Shown here: positions 1-10,697 of the stretch, piece by piece
Layout of the letters: every line of letters starts with the position of its first letter
How positions within the stretch are numbered: the first letter of the stretch is position 1
Assembly (NCBI GenBank): GCA_027579435.1
Contig: JANBPK010000948.1
Span: forward strand, 30,873-78,014
DNA length: 47,142 nucleotides
From: Candolleomyces eurysporus
Taxonomy: Eukaryota; Basidiomycota; Agaricomycetes; Agaricales; Psathyrellaceae
Direction of reading: 5' to 3'
Position numbers and translations under genes: made by a program
Notes under the pieces: generated by a model
Seen by the model: only the letters and a program-made list of their open reading frames with translations
Told to the model about the DNA's origin: nothing
Database searches by the model: none

Positions 1-1778
1 GTGCTTCCGTNATGGGAGTATTTCCGTGTTCGCTCGCTGAGCTCGAATGAAGCGCTTGTCTCTCGATCTGANCCCTATCGTCGCCTTGAANATCTCCAAT
101 GNCTGTAGACAGTCANTTGGACTCTGGCTGGAGTAAACCTGGGGCTCTTCGGACTTCTCGAAGNCTTTTGGCTCTATGATCCATGTACGGCCCTTTCGGT
201 TCAGGTCTTCTCTGGGCTTGATCTATCTTGCATTTGGCCTCACCCTGGCTGGNTATCGCATCGGANTACGAAATTNATTTCNNTCGAGNTGCGATTGAGC
301 TAGCGTCCAAGATACACGAGGCTGGTTANTCGAATCCACTTCCACCCGTTGAACTTCCGGTCTCCGAGAGCGCTCCCGTCATCACCNCGANCTCCACTTT
401 TCTGCCCTGCCTTCTGACCGTGGCTGGAGAGCTGTGCGCTACTTGAAGGCCGTGATGNTNATNCCTTTCCTCTTCGNCAACTTCTCTGCGTCNAGCGATT
501 CTCTGAGCTTNGTGGACGGGCNGAGAACGGAACAANCAGGATGAGAGGATCGAGGCTTCATTTCCGACNTACTNNNCGCGATAATATGATACTCGCTCGA
601 CGGAAGAATACNTACGACTTCATTGTTTCAACGGAATGGATGCCAAGAGNANTCTGCGCCAGTGNGAAAGATTTNCGGGACGTATCAACTACTGGCGGCG
701 GACTTATCAGGGTCCGTTATCATCAGTATCACCACCTATCTCAAACCTATCTTCTATCTCTGTGANTTTGTNTGTCATAACCAGGGTACTTNANTGACAG
801 AGAGAATTGACCAGCTACCAGGANATCGTGGTCTGNACCTTCCCGCATCGAAGTCGGGTGGAATTCTGAGTGTTGTTCGCAGTAATTCGCCTGACTTTTG
901 TTTCCGGACGGGTTTAATCACCGTCTGGACTCGATGCGCGTCACTCTCTGTCAGAGTGCACCGCTTCACTTGATAAATCAGGTACCTGTACGTTGGCCCT
1001 CGTGGTTCAGCTCGTAAGGAAGCCATTTATCAGAATGTTGTAAACCTCATAGCTCTTTGTGCCCGGGTGATCTTGCTATACATAGCACCCAATTCTCTCA
1101 GGGACTCTCGTTATACGGCGCAAACGTCCGCCCTCCGACGTCGGTCTCAGACCTATCTCGACAGATGCGTTTCNTACAATACGTACTCGGTGGGTGTAGA
1201 GATAGTGTCTCTGCTCCAACCAGCGGCAACAATGACGAGACAGCAAAGCATTCCTCCTTTTAATTTTCTACTCGAGGAGGACCCCGACTCACTCCGATTG
1301 CTGTCTATCTACGCGGTGCTACGCAGTTTAAAAGCTTTNGAAGGATAGTACAATATGATAATTGAAGGGGTTCTGGTTCGAATTTCACTTCTGGGCGTGT
1401 GGATATTTCGGAAGGCGAGTTTAGGCACCTCTTCGCCTCTTGGGCGAACCTCTTGGGTGAAAGTGACTTGAATTCTTATTAAAAAAAAGGAGGTTGTAGT
1501 AGGTCATCATGCAAGCCGTTGACGATAGCCTTGTAGTACAGGTGTAGATCTTGCAAGGAAGACCTGCTTTGAGCATCGAGGGGTGGTCGAATATACGTAC
1601 AGAGTATAGATCCCTTCTAGCGATTACCATTCTGAGGCGACAAAGGGAAGTGGCCAGTCGACCGTACACCGTCGCCGTGGTGTGTGGGTGCCCGTTTGAN
1701 TCCCCTACACCTGGCAAAAATGCCTGCCCGTAGATGAAGTGACTTGTAAGTATGTACATGCATGTGATCCATTTTTAA
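1..1778. repeat. 3' flank of F-box unit 1, diverged copy of 4620-6453
   Basis: This stretch holds no gene I can support. It contains many N bases. From about position 55 it can be followed as a strongly diverged direct copy of the DNA from about 4640, with shared landmarks such as ctctcgatctga at 61, cttctcgaag at 154 and tcctccttttaattttctac at 1251. Each copy leads straight into the 3' end of an F-box gene on the minus strand, so this is the downstream flank of that gene carried along in a duplication. Short open frames here are interrupted, not shared between copies and not recognisable. Confidence 0.6.
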
Positions 1779-3143
1779 CTACCGAGAAAAGGCCTTGATA
1801 ACAGGGGGATGCTCGAAGAAAGGACTTCTAGGCTTTGGGCAGAAATAACATTTCAAAGTTAAAATCCCTCTTCTACTAAGACTCGGAAAGAATTGTGAGT
1901 GAACCATATCCGCAAAGTCGTCCCAATTGCTTTCGTCCATTAGATAGCGCTTGCAGCAGTACATCTCGAGTGTAAAGACCACCTCTTTCAAAGCAGAAAA
2001 CGCATGTCCTTCCAGGATTTCATCCAACCGGGCCCAGAGACCCTTGTCTCCATGATCCTCGAATTCGTCGAGCTTGATGTACTTGGCGCATCCGAGGTAC
2101 TTCACGCGGATGCTGGTGAGATTAGTTGGTTCATCCAGCTGTGAGTACTCTTCCAGACCTTGCACGAATATGGGCATTGAGCCATGTTCGCCATGAGCAC
2201 TAACTCTTTCGTACAAAATTTCCAGGGAGAGTTGGTCGAGATTGGGAAAGCTCCGCAAAGATGCGAAGCTGGGGGAAAGTTCGTGCGATGAATATTGACG
2301 AAGGGTGTAGGACTCGACGGTTCGTCCGCATGTATCGAAAATCGTAGTCCACTGTTTGTCTGTAAGGGTGTCTAGAGTGGTGTGCTCTCCTGCACTGATG
2401 ACCAGCTCCTTTGTTTTCCCTAGACTCAGAGTTGCCTCTGGGCTTGCACAACAAAGGGCCAGGACACTCCATACAGCAGGGGAGACTACAGAGAGGTTCA
2501 AAACCCGAAGACACCTGGGCGTTGTGGGAAGGCGATTCATGGGGAAGCAGCAAGCCTGAGACCAGGAAGGTACTCTGACACCCTGAAGGGAAAGCTCTTC
2601 AATGTGGTGGTACTGCGTAAGGGGTATCAAGTCGATTTCAATGTAGCTGAGGGAGATCGAAGTAACGTGGGGACGGGCGAATAGACCTTGCAACGCAGCT
2701 TGGAAATAATAAGGAAGGTATCTGGGTTGTTCACGGCTGGACCTCTGTCTGACACCAACAGCAACATGTGTTACATGCGTCAATGAGGCCAAAGGAGAGA
2801 GGAAGTCAACGGGATAATCCATCCACATGTGAGAGTCGAAATCGGCCTCCGTATAAAGAGATTCAGGAAAGGTGCCAACGTTGATGGTCAAAGACTTGAT
2901 GTATTGACACAACAGTGCTCTGCCTTGAAAGAGTGACTTGAGTGCGTCGAGCCGTTCCTGTAAATTGGGAAAAGATCTCATGTGGATCGTGATTGCACGG
3001 AAAAGATGTTCGCGTGTGGGATGGGACCATGCGCGGGAAACCAGGCCTAGGGCCTTGAGGGTCTTGGAATCGGTTTGTATGGCACAATCCCCAACCACCG
3101 CATTGACGATTTCCTGAGGGAGTTCGGGAGTAGTGCGCTCCAT
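1779..3143 (-). CDS. F-box protein, copy 1
   Basis: A single-exon gene for about 454 residues. The N-terminus has an F-box-like motif: the first residues read MERTTPELPQEIVNAVV, followed by LGLVSRAWSHPTREHLFRAI. F-box proteins bind Skp1 and recruit substrates to SCF ubiquitin ligases; the rest of the chain is leucine-rich and probably binds the substrate. I start at the ATG at 3143 because all three copies in the window share this Met just before TTPELPQ or its equivalent, and the longer frame begins with GTG. Closest relatives are the genes at 6454-7824 and 39370-40768. Families of this kind are widely expanded in agaricomycetes; the substrate is unknown. The frame is intact, so it may be functional. 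Confidence 0.85.
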   Translation of the reverse strand: MERTTPELPQEIVNAVVGDCAIQTDSKTLKALGLVSRAWSHPTREHLFRAITIHMRSFPNLQERLDALKSLFQGRALLCQYIKSLTINVGTFPESLYTEADFDSHMWMDYPVDFLSPLASLTHVTHVAVGVRQRSSREQPRYLPYYFQAALQGLFARPHVTSISLSYIEIDLIPLTQYHHIEELSLQGVRVPSWSQACCFPMNRLPTTPRCLRVLNLSVVSPAVWSVLALCCASPEATLSLGKTKELVISAGEHTTLDTLTDKQWTTIFDTCGRTVESYTLRQYSSHELSPSFASLRSFPNLDQLSLEILYERVSAHGEHGSMPIFVQGLEEYSQLDEPTNLTSIRVKYLGCAKYIKLDEFEDHGDKGLWARLDEILEGHAFSALKEVVFTLEMYCCKRYLMDESNWDDFADMVHSQFFPSLSRRGILTLKCYFCPKPRSPFFEHPPVIKAFSR

Positions 3144-3208
3144 CTCGCAGGAACGATAAGATCCGAGACAAGAGGAAAGATGAAGCACCGCCACAAGTTG
3201 TCCACATA

Positions 3209-3236
3209 AAAAGCTGTATTACAAAGGGGAATCGTC
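3209..3236 (-). pseudogene. tRNA-Gly stub upstream of F-box copy 1
   Basis: On the plus strand the run aaaaagctgtatta then ggggaatcg matches the end of the intact tRNA-Gly at 7924-8003 (aaaaagctgcatta then ggaatcg). That part corresponds to the Pol III terminator, acceptor strand and T arm, at the same distance upstream of the F-box gene. The similarity then stops, so anticodon and D arms are absent. I read it as a truncated tRNA left behind in unit 1. The match is only about 25 bases, so chance is possible, but its position argues against that. Confidence 0.5.
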
Positions 3237-4619
3237 AAATATCGCTTTTGTGTTGTCTGGATGCTGTCTTCTTTTCTGCCAACACCATGAGAGTGCTAGT
3301 ATACGAGGCGAGTAAGTTATCTGGGTCGTACTGTGGCTAGGTGTCCGTTTTTTTGTCCCTTGCCGACTAGGTCGCCGCTATCGACAATTGCGGCGACGGA
3401 TGAAGATCTATCATTTGTTCTTCATACTGCTTGGTATTACCTGGCCCCAATGGCCTTGAATTGTAGGTTCAGACGATCCGATTAAGCTTGACCTCGCTGC
3501 GGCTCGTGCCTCTCGAGATCTAGGAAGCTTGTTGCTTAAGCGCTTACATGTCGATCTCAGGACCCTTGTTCGGCTATTGCAAGCACCACCTCAATGACCA
3601 GCTGGTAGGCAATATTGTTTTCCGTCAGATTCATTTATTCAAATCTCTCTTAGTGACACCATCACCACCACTAGCCCCCTGGCACCTTTCAGCCACTTTC
3701 CTGGATCCTGTTGGGTGAACGCGGGTTGGTCGCTCTATACGTCAGGTTACAACGGCTGATGAGGATGGAACTCGGAGTGCTTGATTAGGGTCAAAGACTC
3801 TCTTCCCTATCGAGGCCTTCAGAACTGTACAGTGGTGCTGCTGCATTATTACGGCTGTTGATTGATGGTATGTCCTTGAGGCAACGGGACGGTGTAAATG
3901 GCGAGTTGGTGTGAATACCTATGAATATCACGTATGACCGTCCCGGGCCTGATAGCAGTGGCTGCTTTCTTTGGCTAGCGATTGGAGACTCAACTTATGG
4001 TGATTGCCCAGGATCGCTGTACCCGCCACTTACCCGTACTCGTTCCGGATCTTTTTTCTGTCGACGACACTCGCGGTGATGCTTCTGTGGCAACTTCTGT
4101 CGATCGACCAAATTGTCTGTCAACGTTCACCCTGGCTACGTCCTTCATTCGGTCACCGTTTGTAAAAGTGACTGGTATGTAATATTTCACTCGAACAAAG
4201 GGAAGTTAATTGTTGGTCCCTCCCGCAATGACCTGCTACACGAAAACAGTAAGTTGAACGCCCTCTTTCTGTTGTTCGATGCGAACCCCCTGGCACCAGT
4301 CGTTGTACTGAGCGAACAGACCCTTCCCGCCGTGATTCATTCACCGCGTCGATTGACTGACTGACTCTTCATAATGGCGCTAAGCACTGCCTGCAACCTG
4401 CTTTTTGCCTTGTAACGGTGGCGGAATCGGTAGGCCTTCTTGTCGCTCCAATCTGACCTGATGTATGGTTCGATCATTCGTTTGCTCAGTATTCTTCCCG
4501 GTAGTCGGAGGTGTGTGCATGGTAATATATTGCTTGGGCAAAAAATGCTCACTTATTATGAGTTGTAGGTTATCCGATTGACGGTGAATTGGTATCATCC
4601 ATGCTCTCTGTCAAGCTTG
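3237..4619. other. Intergenic stretch without recognisable gene
   Basis: About 1.4 kb between the two F-box units. Open frames at 3982-4182 and 3990-4190 overlap on opposite strands, resemble nothing I know and lack clear splice partners. I see no tRNA, terminal inverted repeats or tandem repeat. It may contain the promoter of F-box copy 1 at its left end. Confidence 0.4.
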
Positions 4620-6453
4620 TCCTTTCTGCCTGGGTCGAGTGCTTGTCTCTAGATCTGATATAGGAAGGAATCGCTGTGAAACCTTGAGTCTCCAGCGATT
4701 GTAGACATTCACCTGAATCCTGGCCATAGTAAATTTGGGGTTTCTCAGACTTCTCGAAGCCGTTTGGCGCTGTAATCTATCTACCACCTCTCGATCCGGG
4801 TTTTCTCTAGGCTTGATTAATCTTGCGTTTGGCCTCGCCTTGAAGACTATCGTATCGGATTACAAGATTAATTCCAAGCCCGCGATTGAGTCATACACGA
4901 GGCCGCTAGTTGTTCAAATTTACTTCCTACCATCAAATTTTCGGTTCCCGAGAACGCTCTCGTCATTACCCTGGACACCACTTTTGTGACACCTCTTCTC
5001 TTAGTGTATTGAGAACTACACGCGCGATTCGAAGGCCGTGATAACAATTCGCTTCCTCTTTGTCCTCTCACCATCTACCCATCCTCCAGACTTGTGGACA
5101 GCTCGAGATTGGAGTAACCCGGAGGAGGCCTTCATTTCCGACTTGCTAGCCGTGGTGATATATTATACTCGATCTCCAGGAAGAATANTTTTTTGACGGA
5201 ATGGTTGCCGAGTATTCAGGCTTGCCCCAGTGAGAAACATTTCAAGTCTCTTGTACGGATCCCTTATCAACCACTGGCACTCGGGTGCCGGCTTATCTTT
5301 GGTACATGTCGCCGCCTATCTTCTGCCTATCTCTGTGAATTTGTATCTACGCTTATAACTAGGGTACTTGACTGACAGAGTGAATTGACCAACGACTAGG
5401 GAGCTGTAGTGCATATATCCCGCCTTGTTTCGGGCATCCGTTGTGCCCTGGTATGTATCTCGAGTGTTGTTCTCAGCGCTTCGCCTCTGCCTGTTGTTTC
5501 TGGATTCTCTTCGCGGACGATGTCATTCTTTCTGGGCGTCACTCTCCTGTCAGAGTTCGCCGTTTGATTTAATATATCAGGCGCCTGTACGGTGGACCCC
5601 TTGTGGTACATAAAGCATTTTATCATCGGAATGTTGTGAACCCTTTAGAGCTCTTTGCACGCGGGTGACATCGCTGTACATGAAGCCCAACTCCCAGGAA
5701 CTCTCGTTATACGATGCAACCGTGCACCCTCCGACGTCGTCTCACGCTTATTTCGGTAGCTGTGTATCGTACAATACATACTTCAAGTCGCCTCGTAGAA
5801 CAGCGCCTCAAATGCTTGAGCATACAAGTAGATAGCGGCTCTGCTCCAACCAGCGGAGCTAACAACGAAGCGATCCAGATAGCGAAGCATTCCTCCTTTT
5901 AATTCTCTACTGGAGGACCCCGACTCCAGCTGTTATCTATCCACGCGGCGCTACGTAGAGTACAAGCTTTCGAAGGATAAGAAGAAGAGGATGCATGAAG
6001 GTGGTAGAAGATATCTCGGACATAGGCTTTAGGCGCCTCTTGGAGCGAAGGCTATTGTAATTATTAAGAAAATGCGGCGGGTGAGGTCAGATCTAGTAGA
6101 AACTCATAGTACAAACCACTGACATTGTGCAGGTGTGGACTTTGTAAGGAATAACTTCTTTGAGGATCGAGGAAAGGGCGAATATGTATGCGTAGAAATA
6201 TGCACATCCCCTGTAGCCACGTTGTGCCTTTTCTTTAGGTTCTCGTTACCCCCGGACGCAAAGGTTCATCCGAATGCCATTCCGAGGCGGCAATGGAAGT
6301 GGCTGGCCGACAGCGCGCCATTCGGACTCATTTTTGGTGGGTCTTGACCCGGACCCTGGAAGAGATTACCCACTACCTGGAAGCATAACCCGTAGATATC
6401 GATGAAGTGATTAGTAGGTACTTAGTAGGTACATGCATACGATCCATCTTTCG
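4620..6453. repeat. 3' flank of F-box unit 2, diverged copy of 1-1778
   Basis: This is the counterpart of the left edge of the window. Landmarks include gtgcttgtctctagatctga at about 4640, cttctcgaagccgtttggc near 4752, and the pair agcattcctccttttaattc near 5886 with the matching run near 1247. Indels and substitutions are frequent, so the duplication is not recent. No open frame is preserved between the two copies, which argues against coding function. It ends at the stop codon of F-box copy 2. Confidence 0.6.
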
Positions 6454-7824
6454 CTACCGAGAAAAGGTTTTAATAATGGGGGGAAGATCAAAGAAAGGAT
6501 TGGCAGTCCTTGAGCAGAAATGACATCTTATAGTCAAAATTCCTCTCCTACTAAGACTCGGAAACCATTGCAAGTGGACCATATCCGCGAAGTCATCCCA
6601 CTCCTTTTTACCATCGAGACAGCTCGAGCAGCAGGACACCTCGAGTGTGAATACCACCTCTTTCAAACAAGAGAACGCACGTCCTTCGAGTATCGCATCC
6701 AACCGGTTCCAGAGTTTTTTTCTTCCGTGTTCCTCGAATTCGTGCTTGATGTAGTCGGCACATCCAAAGTACTTCACACAAATGCTGGCGAGATTGATTG
6801 GTTTGTCCAGTTGTGAGCGCTCTTCCAGAGCTTTCACTAGTGAAGGCATCGCCAGACTATCGTTTGAACGGTCTTCTTGCTTAATTTCAAAGGAGAGTCT
6901 GCTGAGGTTGGGACAGCTCCACAAAGGCGTGATGGCGGGGAAAGGTTTGCGGTTTGATCTCTGGCGAAGTGTGTAGGACTCGACGGCCTTCCCGTATATG
7001 TTGAATATTGTAGGCCACTGTTTATCTTCAAGGGTCTCGAAGCCGCGAGGCCCCCAGCGTGGAGTATTGGACAAATCCTTGATTTCCCCAAGACTCAGAG
7101 TTGCCTCTGAGCTTGCGCAACAAAGAGTCAGAACTCTCCACACTGGGAGGTACACCAGACAGAGGCTCAAAGCCCGGAGACATCTGGGTGTTGTGGGCTG
7201 AGGGCGATTCATGGGGAAGCAGCAAGCCTTAGNCCAGGCCGGAACTGAAACCCCATGAAGGGAGAGCTTTTCAATGTGGGGGTGCTGCGTAAGGGGTATC
7301 AGGTCGATTTCGATGTAACTGAGGGAGATCGAAGTAACGTGGGGACGGGCAAATAGTGTTTGCAGTGCATTTTGGAAAGAATGCGGAAGGTATCTAGGCG
7401 GGTCAAAGGAGTCTCTCTCTTCGACACCAACAAAAACGTGTGTCAATGAGGTCAAGAGAGAGGGGAATTCGATGAGAAAATCCGTCCACATGAAGGAGTT
7501 AAACTCCGCCTCCATCGTCTTCAAGCTAGACCAACCAGTGTATGGACAGGCCAAGTCAACGTCTATGGTCAAAGACTTGACGTAGTGACACAAGAGTGGG
7601 CTTTTCTGGAGGAGTAAATCGAGTGCGTCGAGTCGGTTCTGTAGATTGGGAAAAGATCTCATGTGGATCGTGATTGCACGGAAAAGGTGTTCGCGTGTGG
7701 GATGGGACCATGCACGGGAAACCAGGCCTAGGGCCTTGAGAGCCTTGAAATCGGTTTGTATGGCAAGATCCTCAACCACCGTGTTGATGATTTCCTGAGG
7801 GAGTTCGGGAGTAGTGCGCTTCAT
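6454..7824 (-). CDS. F-box protein, copy 2
   Basis: A single-exon gene for about 456 residues, start ATG at 7824. The first residues read MKRTTPELPQEIINTVV and are followed by GLVSRAWSHPTREHLFRAIT, the F-box-like region shared with copies 1 and 3. Internal blocks such as ARPHVTSISLSYIEIDLIPL are almost identical among the three proteins, and the C-terminus (FPSLSRRGILTI) is shared too. The likely role is a Skp1-binding substrate adaptor. One codon at about 7232-7234 contains an N, so one residue is unknown; the frame is otherwise open. The longer frame to 7914 starts with TTG and was not used. An intact tRNA-Gly lies about 100 bp upstream on the same strand. Confidence 0.85.
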   Translation of the reverse strand: MKRTTPELPQEIINTVVEDLAIQTDFKALKALGLVSRAWSHPTREHLFRAITIHMRSFPNLQNRLDALDLLLQKSPLLCHYVKSLTIDVDLACPYTGWSSLKTMEAEFNSFMWTDFLIEFPSLLTSLTHVFVGVEERDSFDPPRYLPHSFQNALQTLFARPHVTSISLSYIEIDLIPLTQHPHIEKLSLHGVSVPAWXKACCFPMNRPQPTTPRCLRALSLCLVYLPVWRVLTLCCASSEATLSLGEIKDLSNTPRWGPRGFETLEDKQWPTIFNIYGKAVESYTLRQRSNRKPFPAITPLWSCPNLSRLSFEIKQEDRSNDSLAMPSLVKALEERSQLDKPINLASICVKYFGCADYIKHEFEEHGRKKLWNRLDAILEGRAFSCLKEVVFTLEVSCCSSCLDGKKEWDDFADMVHLQWFPSLSRRGILTIRCHFCSRTANPFFDLPPIIKTFSR

Positions 7825-7912
7825 CTCGCTCGAACGATAAGGAGATGCGAGATGAGAGTAGGGATGGGCACCTTGGGCACCGCCACAAGTCGTGCACTTT
7901 TTGTTGAGGATC

Positions 7913-7920
7913 AAAAAAAA
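7913..7920 (-). terminator. Pol III terminator of tRNA-Gly
   Basis: A run of eight A on the plus strand is a T8 run on the minus strand, three bases beyond the discriminator base of the tRNA at 7924-8003. This is the usual RNA polymerase III stop signal. Confidence 0.7.
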
Positions 7921-7923
7921 GCT

Positions 7924-8003
7924 GCATTAAGAGGGAATCGAACCCCCGGCGGGTCGAGCTAGCGAAGTGGCAACGACCCAGGTTACCACTACCCCATTAA
8001 TGC
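7924..8003 (-). tRNA. tRNA-Gly (anticodon GCC) with 10-nt intron
   Basis: The acceptor stem GCATTAA pairs with TTAATGC. The D arm contains GGGTAGTGGTAACCT. The anticodon stem GGTCG/CGACC encloses TTGCCA, a 10-nt insert and T, which fits anticodon GCC with an intron in the canonical place after position 37. The T loop reads TTCGATT, with GGTTCGATTCC as the Pol III B box. The copy at 39059-39138 differs only within the intron and at one T-stem position, where a G-T wobble keeps pairing. The discriminator is A at 7923. It lies between the RBM18-like gene and F-box copy 2. Confidence 0.85.
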
Positions 8004-8110
8004 TCAAACATAGTATACAAGCACCCCATCCTTGTCTCACCGCTCTGTCTGCACGCTTCAGTAATCTGCCTCAGTGCCTACACGATTGTCGACCGTCGTC
8101 TTTCACCACC

Positions 8111-9286
8111 ATGGCTTCTTCGAGCCATGTAACTCTTGAAGATCTGGAAGACCTGGACCATCTTGCTGTTCCGTCAACGAGCGTCGTCGATAATCACCTT
8201 TCTTACCCTGCACCGGCTGACCCAGTCATAACTGAGCGACCACAGCAAGCTGAACAACCGAGGAGACTACTGAAAGACAGATTATACGTTGGCAACCTGC
8301 ATCCTTCGGTCGACGAGTAGGTCTTACCTTCTTCATTGCTGTCAAAGAGGCGTAGGCGCCAACGTCCCCGCAGATACACGCTGCTCCATGTCTTCTCCAA
8401 GTTTGGCAAAGTAACGAAACTTGATTTCCTCTTCCACAAGTCGGGGCCTCTCAAAGGAAAGCCAAGGGGTTATGCATTCGTCGAATACGCCAAAGAAGAA
8501 GTGAGTAGTCATTGCTTGTTACTGGCGGTAACGCCCTGTTCCAGTTTGCTTATGGTTTTCCCCCGCCACCGTACGCTCGTCGACGACTGGTGTTATGCTT
8601 GGATGGAATGCCAACAGGCTCGGCGGGAACATGCCAATCTTATGCTGGACAGCAGTGCCCACATCTTGACGACTGACGGCTGACGGTATTCATTCGTAGG
8701 AAGCACAGAAAGCTTTAGCAATGGCCCATGATAAGTTGCTACGAGGCAGGAAGATTCTTGTGACCCATGCGCAACAAGCTCCTCTCGACTCGTCTGGGGC
8801 AGGTTCCTCGGGAAGTAGACATAGGAAAGGCGCCATGGACCTCAACCGCCCTACAGCTATTAGCATTATCAAGACAGGTCTGGGTAATCGTCAAGAACCG
8901 TGAGTGNTCTGGCTTTCTCCAAATCTCTCTGTGCTGAACTGGTGCCCAGAAAGATTGTTGACAAGATTGCTCTCATGGAGGCGAAACTCAAGGAATTGGA
9001 GGCGGAGAAGTCGCCGCAGCCAGCCAGTTCAACGCTACCGTACCACCCGTCACTACCGTTGAAACCGCCCACGCCNTTGCCAGCTGCGGCAAACCCTCCT
9101 TCCCAGAGACCGCATGCGAGTAAGCCTTCGTCCTCTCTCCCGTCCTTGCCTATCTTGCCTTCGTCGAGCAAACCGGCCCAGGAGGCCTCCACTGCTCCGA
9201 AAGTTGTTAAAGATACCAGAAACAAGTTAGCTGGNGTGTTGATAAAGCCCAAGGCTCGACGTAAGCCAACACCACCGCCAGGTTGA
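8111..9286 (+). CDS. RBM18: RNA-binding protein 18-like (RRM protein)
   Basis: Exons 8111-8316, 8374-8500, 8700-8899 and 8950-9286 give a 289-residue protein with all phases closing. One RRM domain spans roughly residues 57-140, with RNP2 LYVGNL and RNP1 GKPRGYAFVEY. The run FGKVTKLDFLFHKSGPLKG and the later IVDKIALMEAKLKELEAE closely resemble the RRM and C-terminal helix of animal RBM18. The tail is Pro/Ser-rich, which is fungal in style. The ATG lies in CACCATGGC, a good start context, and the upstream in-frame Met at 7967 falls inside the tRNA. The exact role of RBM18 is poorly known; RNA binding is secure. The second intron is unusually long (199 nt), and the third intron contains one N. 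Confidence 0.85.
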
Positions 9287-9474
9287 CATTACATATCNTA
9301 CCTCCTCCATGTACCATATCATACCGAGCCTGTAACGGATCAATGAGCAACGGATCAGCNTTCGGAAATGCCCGATAAACTGTACAGTACACTGATGGCC
9401 GAGCGGCAACAAACCTTGATGANTGTTGTGTTGGTTGTGTGCAGTGATCTCCTCATCCCCTCGTCTCTGAAAAA

Positions 9475-10179
9475 ATGTCCAAGCGTGCGTTCATTCGCCA
9501 TTATACGACGCCCAGATACTGACTATATGCGCTCTGATCACCATACAACCGTCGTCCATCGAAATCGCTGTCAAATGAATCCTCAAATTCTCAAATAACC
9601 AGCCGGTGGTGCATCTGGAACCAAGTACCGACTGACCCTCGGTCTCCCCGTCGGTGCAGTCCTCAACTGCGCTGACAACAGCGGCGCCAAGTCGCTCTAC
9701 ATCATTGAGCCCTTCGGCTTCGGTGCCCGCCTGAACAGGCTGCCAGATGCCGGTGTTGGCGACATGGTNGTCGCGTCCGTGAAGAAGGGAAAGCCTGAGT
9801 TGAGGAAGAAGAGTCCGTCTGGCTAGATTCTACTCAGAANTGTGCTAANTGCTATCTTTCTCTCAGCTATGCCCGCTGTCGTCGTCCGCCAACGGAAAGC
9901 ATGGCGCCGAAGGGACGGCGTCTTCCTATACTTCGAGGTATGCCTACATGCTCCCCTTTTTTCCGTTCCCCAGTTCGATTTGACGATTTCCTCCGTAGGA
10001 TAATGCCGGTGTTATTGTCAACCCCAAGGGTGANATGAAGGGTTCTGCGATTACGGGACCTGTAGCAAAAGAATGCGTAAGTCACCCACTTTTTATCACC
10101 TTCTGTGAAGGGCTGACGTTCCATTTTCTAGGCGGATCTCTGGCCGCGTATCGCATCCAACGCCGGTACAGTCGTCTGA
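9475..10179 (+). CDS. RPL23: 60S ribosomal protein L23 (uL14)
   Basis: Exons 9475-9484, 9603-9812, 9867-9937, 9999-10076 and 10132-10179 give 138 residues, close to the 140 of the human protein. Diagnostic runs are [53 protein letters not shown] and [19 protein letters not shown]. uL14 sits on the large subunit at the interface with the small subunit and the GTPase-associated region. The first exon is only 10 nt (Met-Ser-Lys plus one base), as is common in ribosomal protein genes, and is the least certain part; the extreme N-terminus is two residues shorter than in human. Two codons contain N. Confidence 0.93.
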
Positions 10180-10697
10180 TCTGACTTGCCCCACGATATG
10201 TCTTTTTACGCTTGTATGCACCACTGCTATTATGAGAACACATCACAAATCAAGCATGCGCTTTTTCACTCGGTAATGCACTGACGATTCCGAGACGGCA
10301 TTCGTGCTGCCCCCTTCACAAAGGTAATTGAATATTGTCATGATCACTTGGGCTGACGCAACTTCGCGATTTCTGCATGTTGCANCCCAGGCGACCAAGA
10401 CCAATTTGGCGCCATACTATCGCCGTCTCTCTTCACTTTCTGGGCACATGACCCTGTTTTATATTGAACGGGCGGCTGCGGATGAGGGTGCATCTTTCGC
10501 TGACTGGGAAAGGAAGGTTGGAAGGATCTTGGGCACCACACCAATCACCAGACCTGCATTACGGCTGACCCAATCGCTCCCGCATGGTCCTTCTGCCCCA
10601 GATCCTACCAAATATATCCCACTGGTAGTCCAATATAAAGCGCAATTCGATCATTCACAGACATCGCACCTCTTGCCTCCTCATCTTCATCTTCACA
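10180..10697. other. Intergenic region with catalase promoter
   Basis: About 520 bp between the ribosomal protein gene and catalase, both on the plus strand. It must hold the 3' end of the first and the promoter of the second. An open frame at 10328-10726 runs into the catalase first exon in another frame and is not recognisable. Confidence 0.5.
10634..10639 (+). promoter_or_regulatory. TATA box of catalase gene
   Basis: TATAAA lies 58 bp before the catalase ATG, within caatataaagcgc. Spacing to the start codon is short but fits a compact fungal promoter. A strong TATA box suits a stress-induced gene such as catalase; this is inference from position. Confidence 0.5.
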
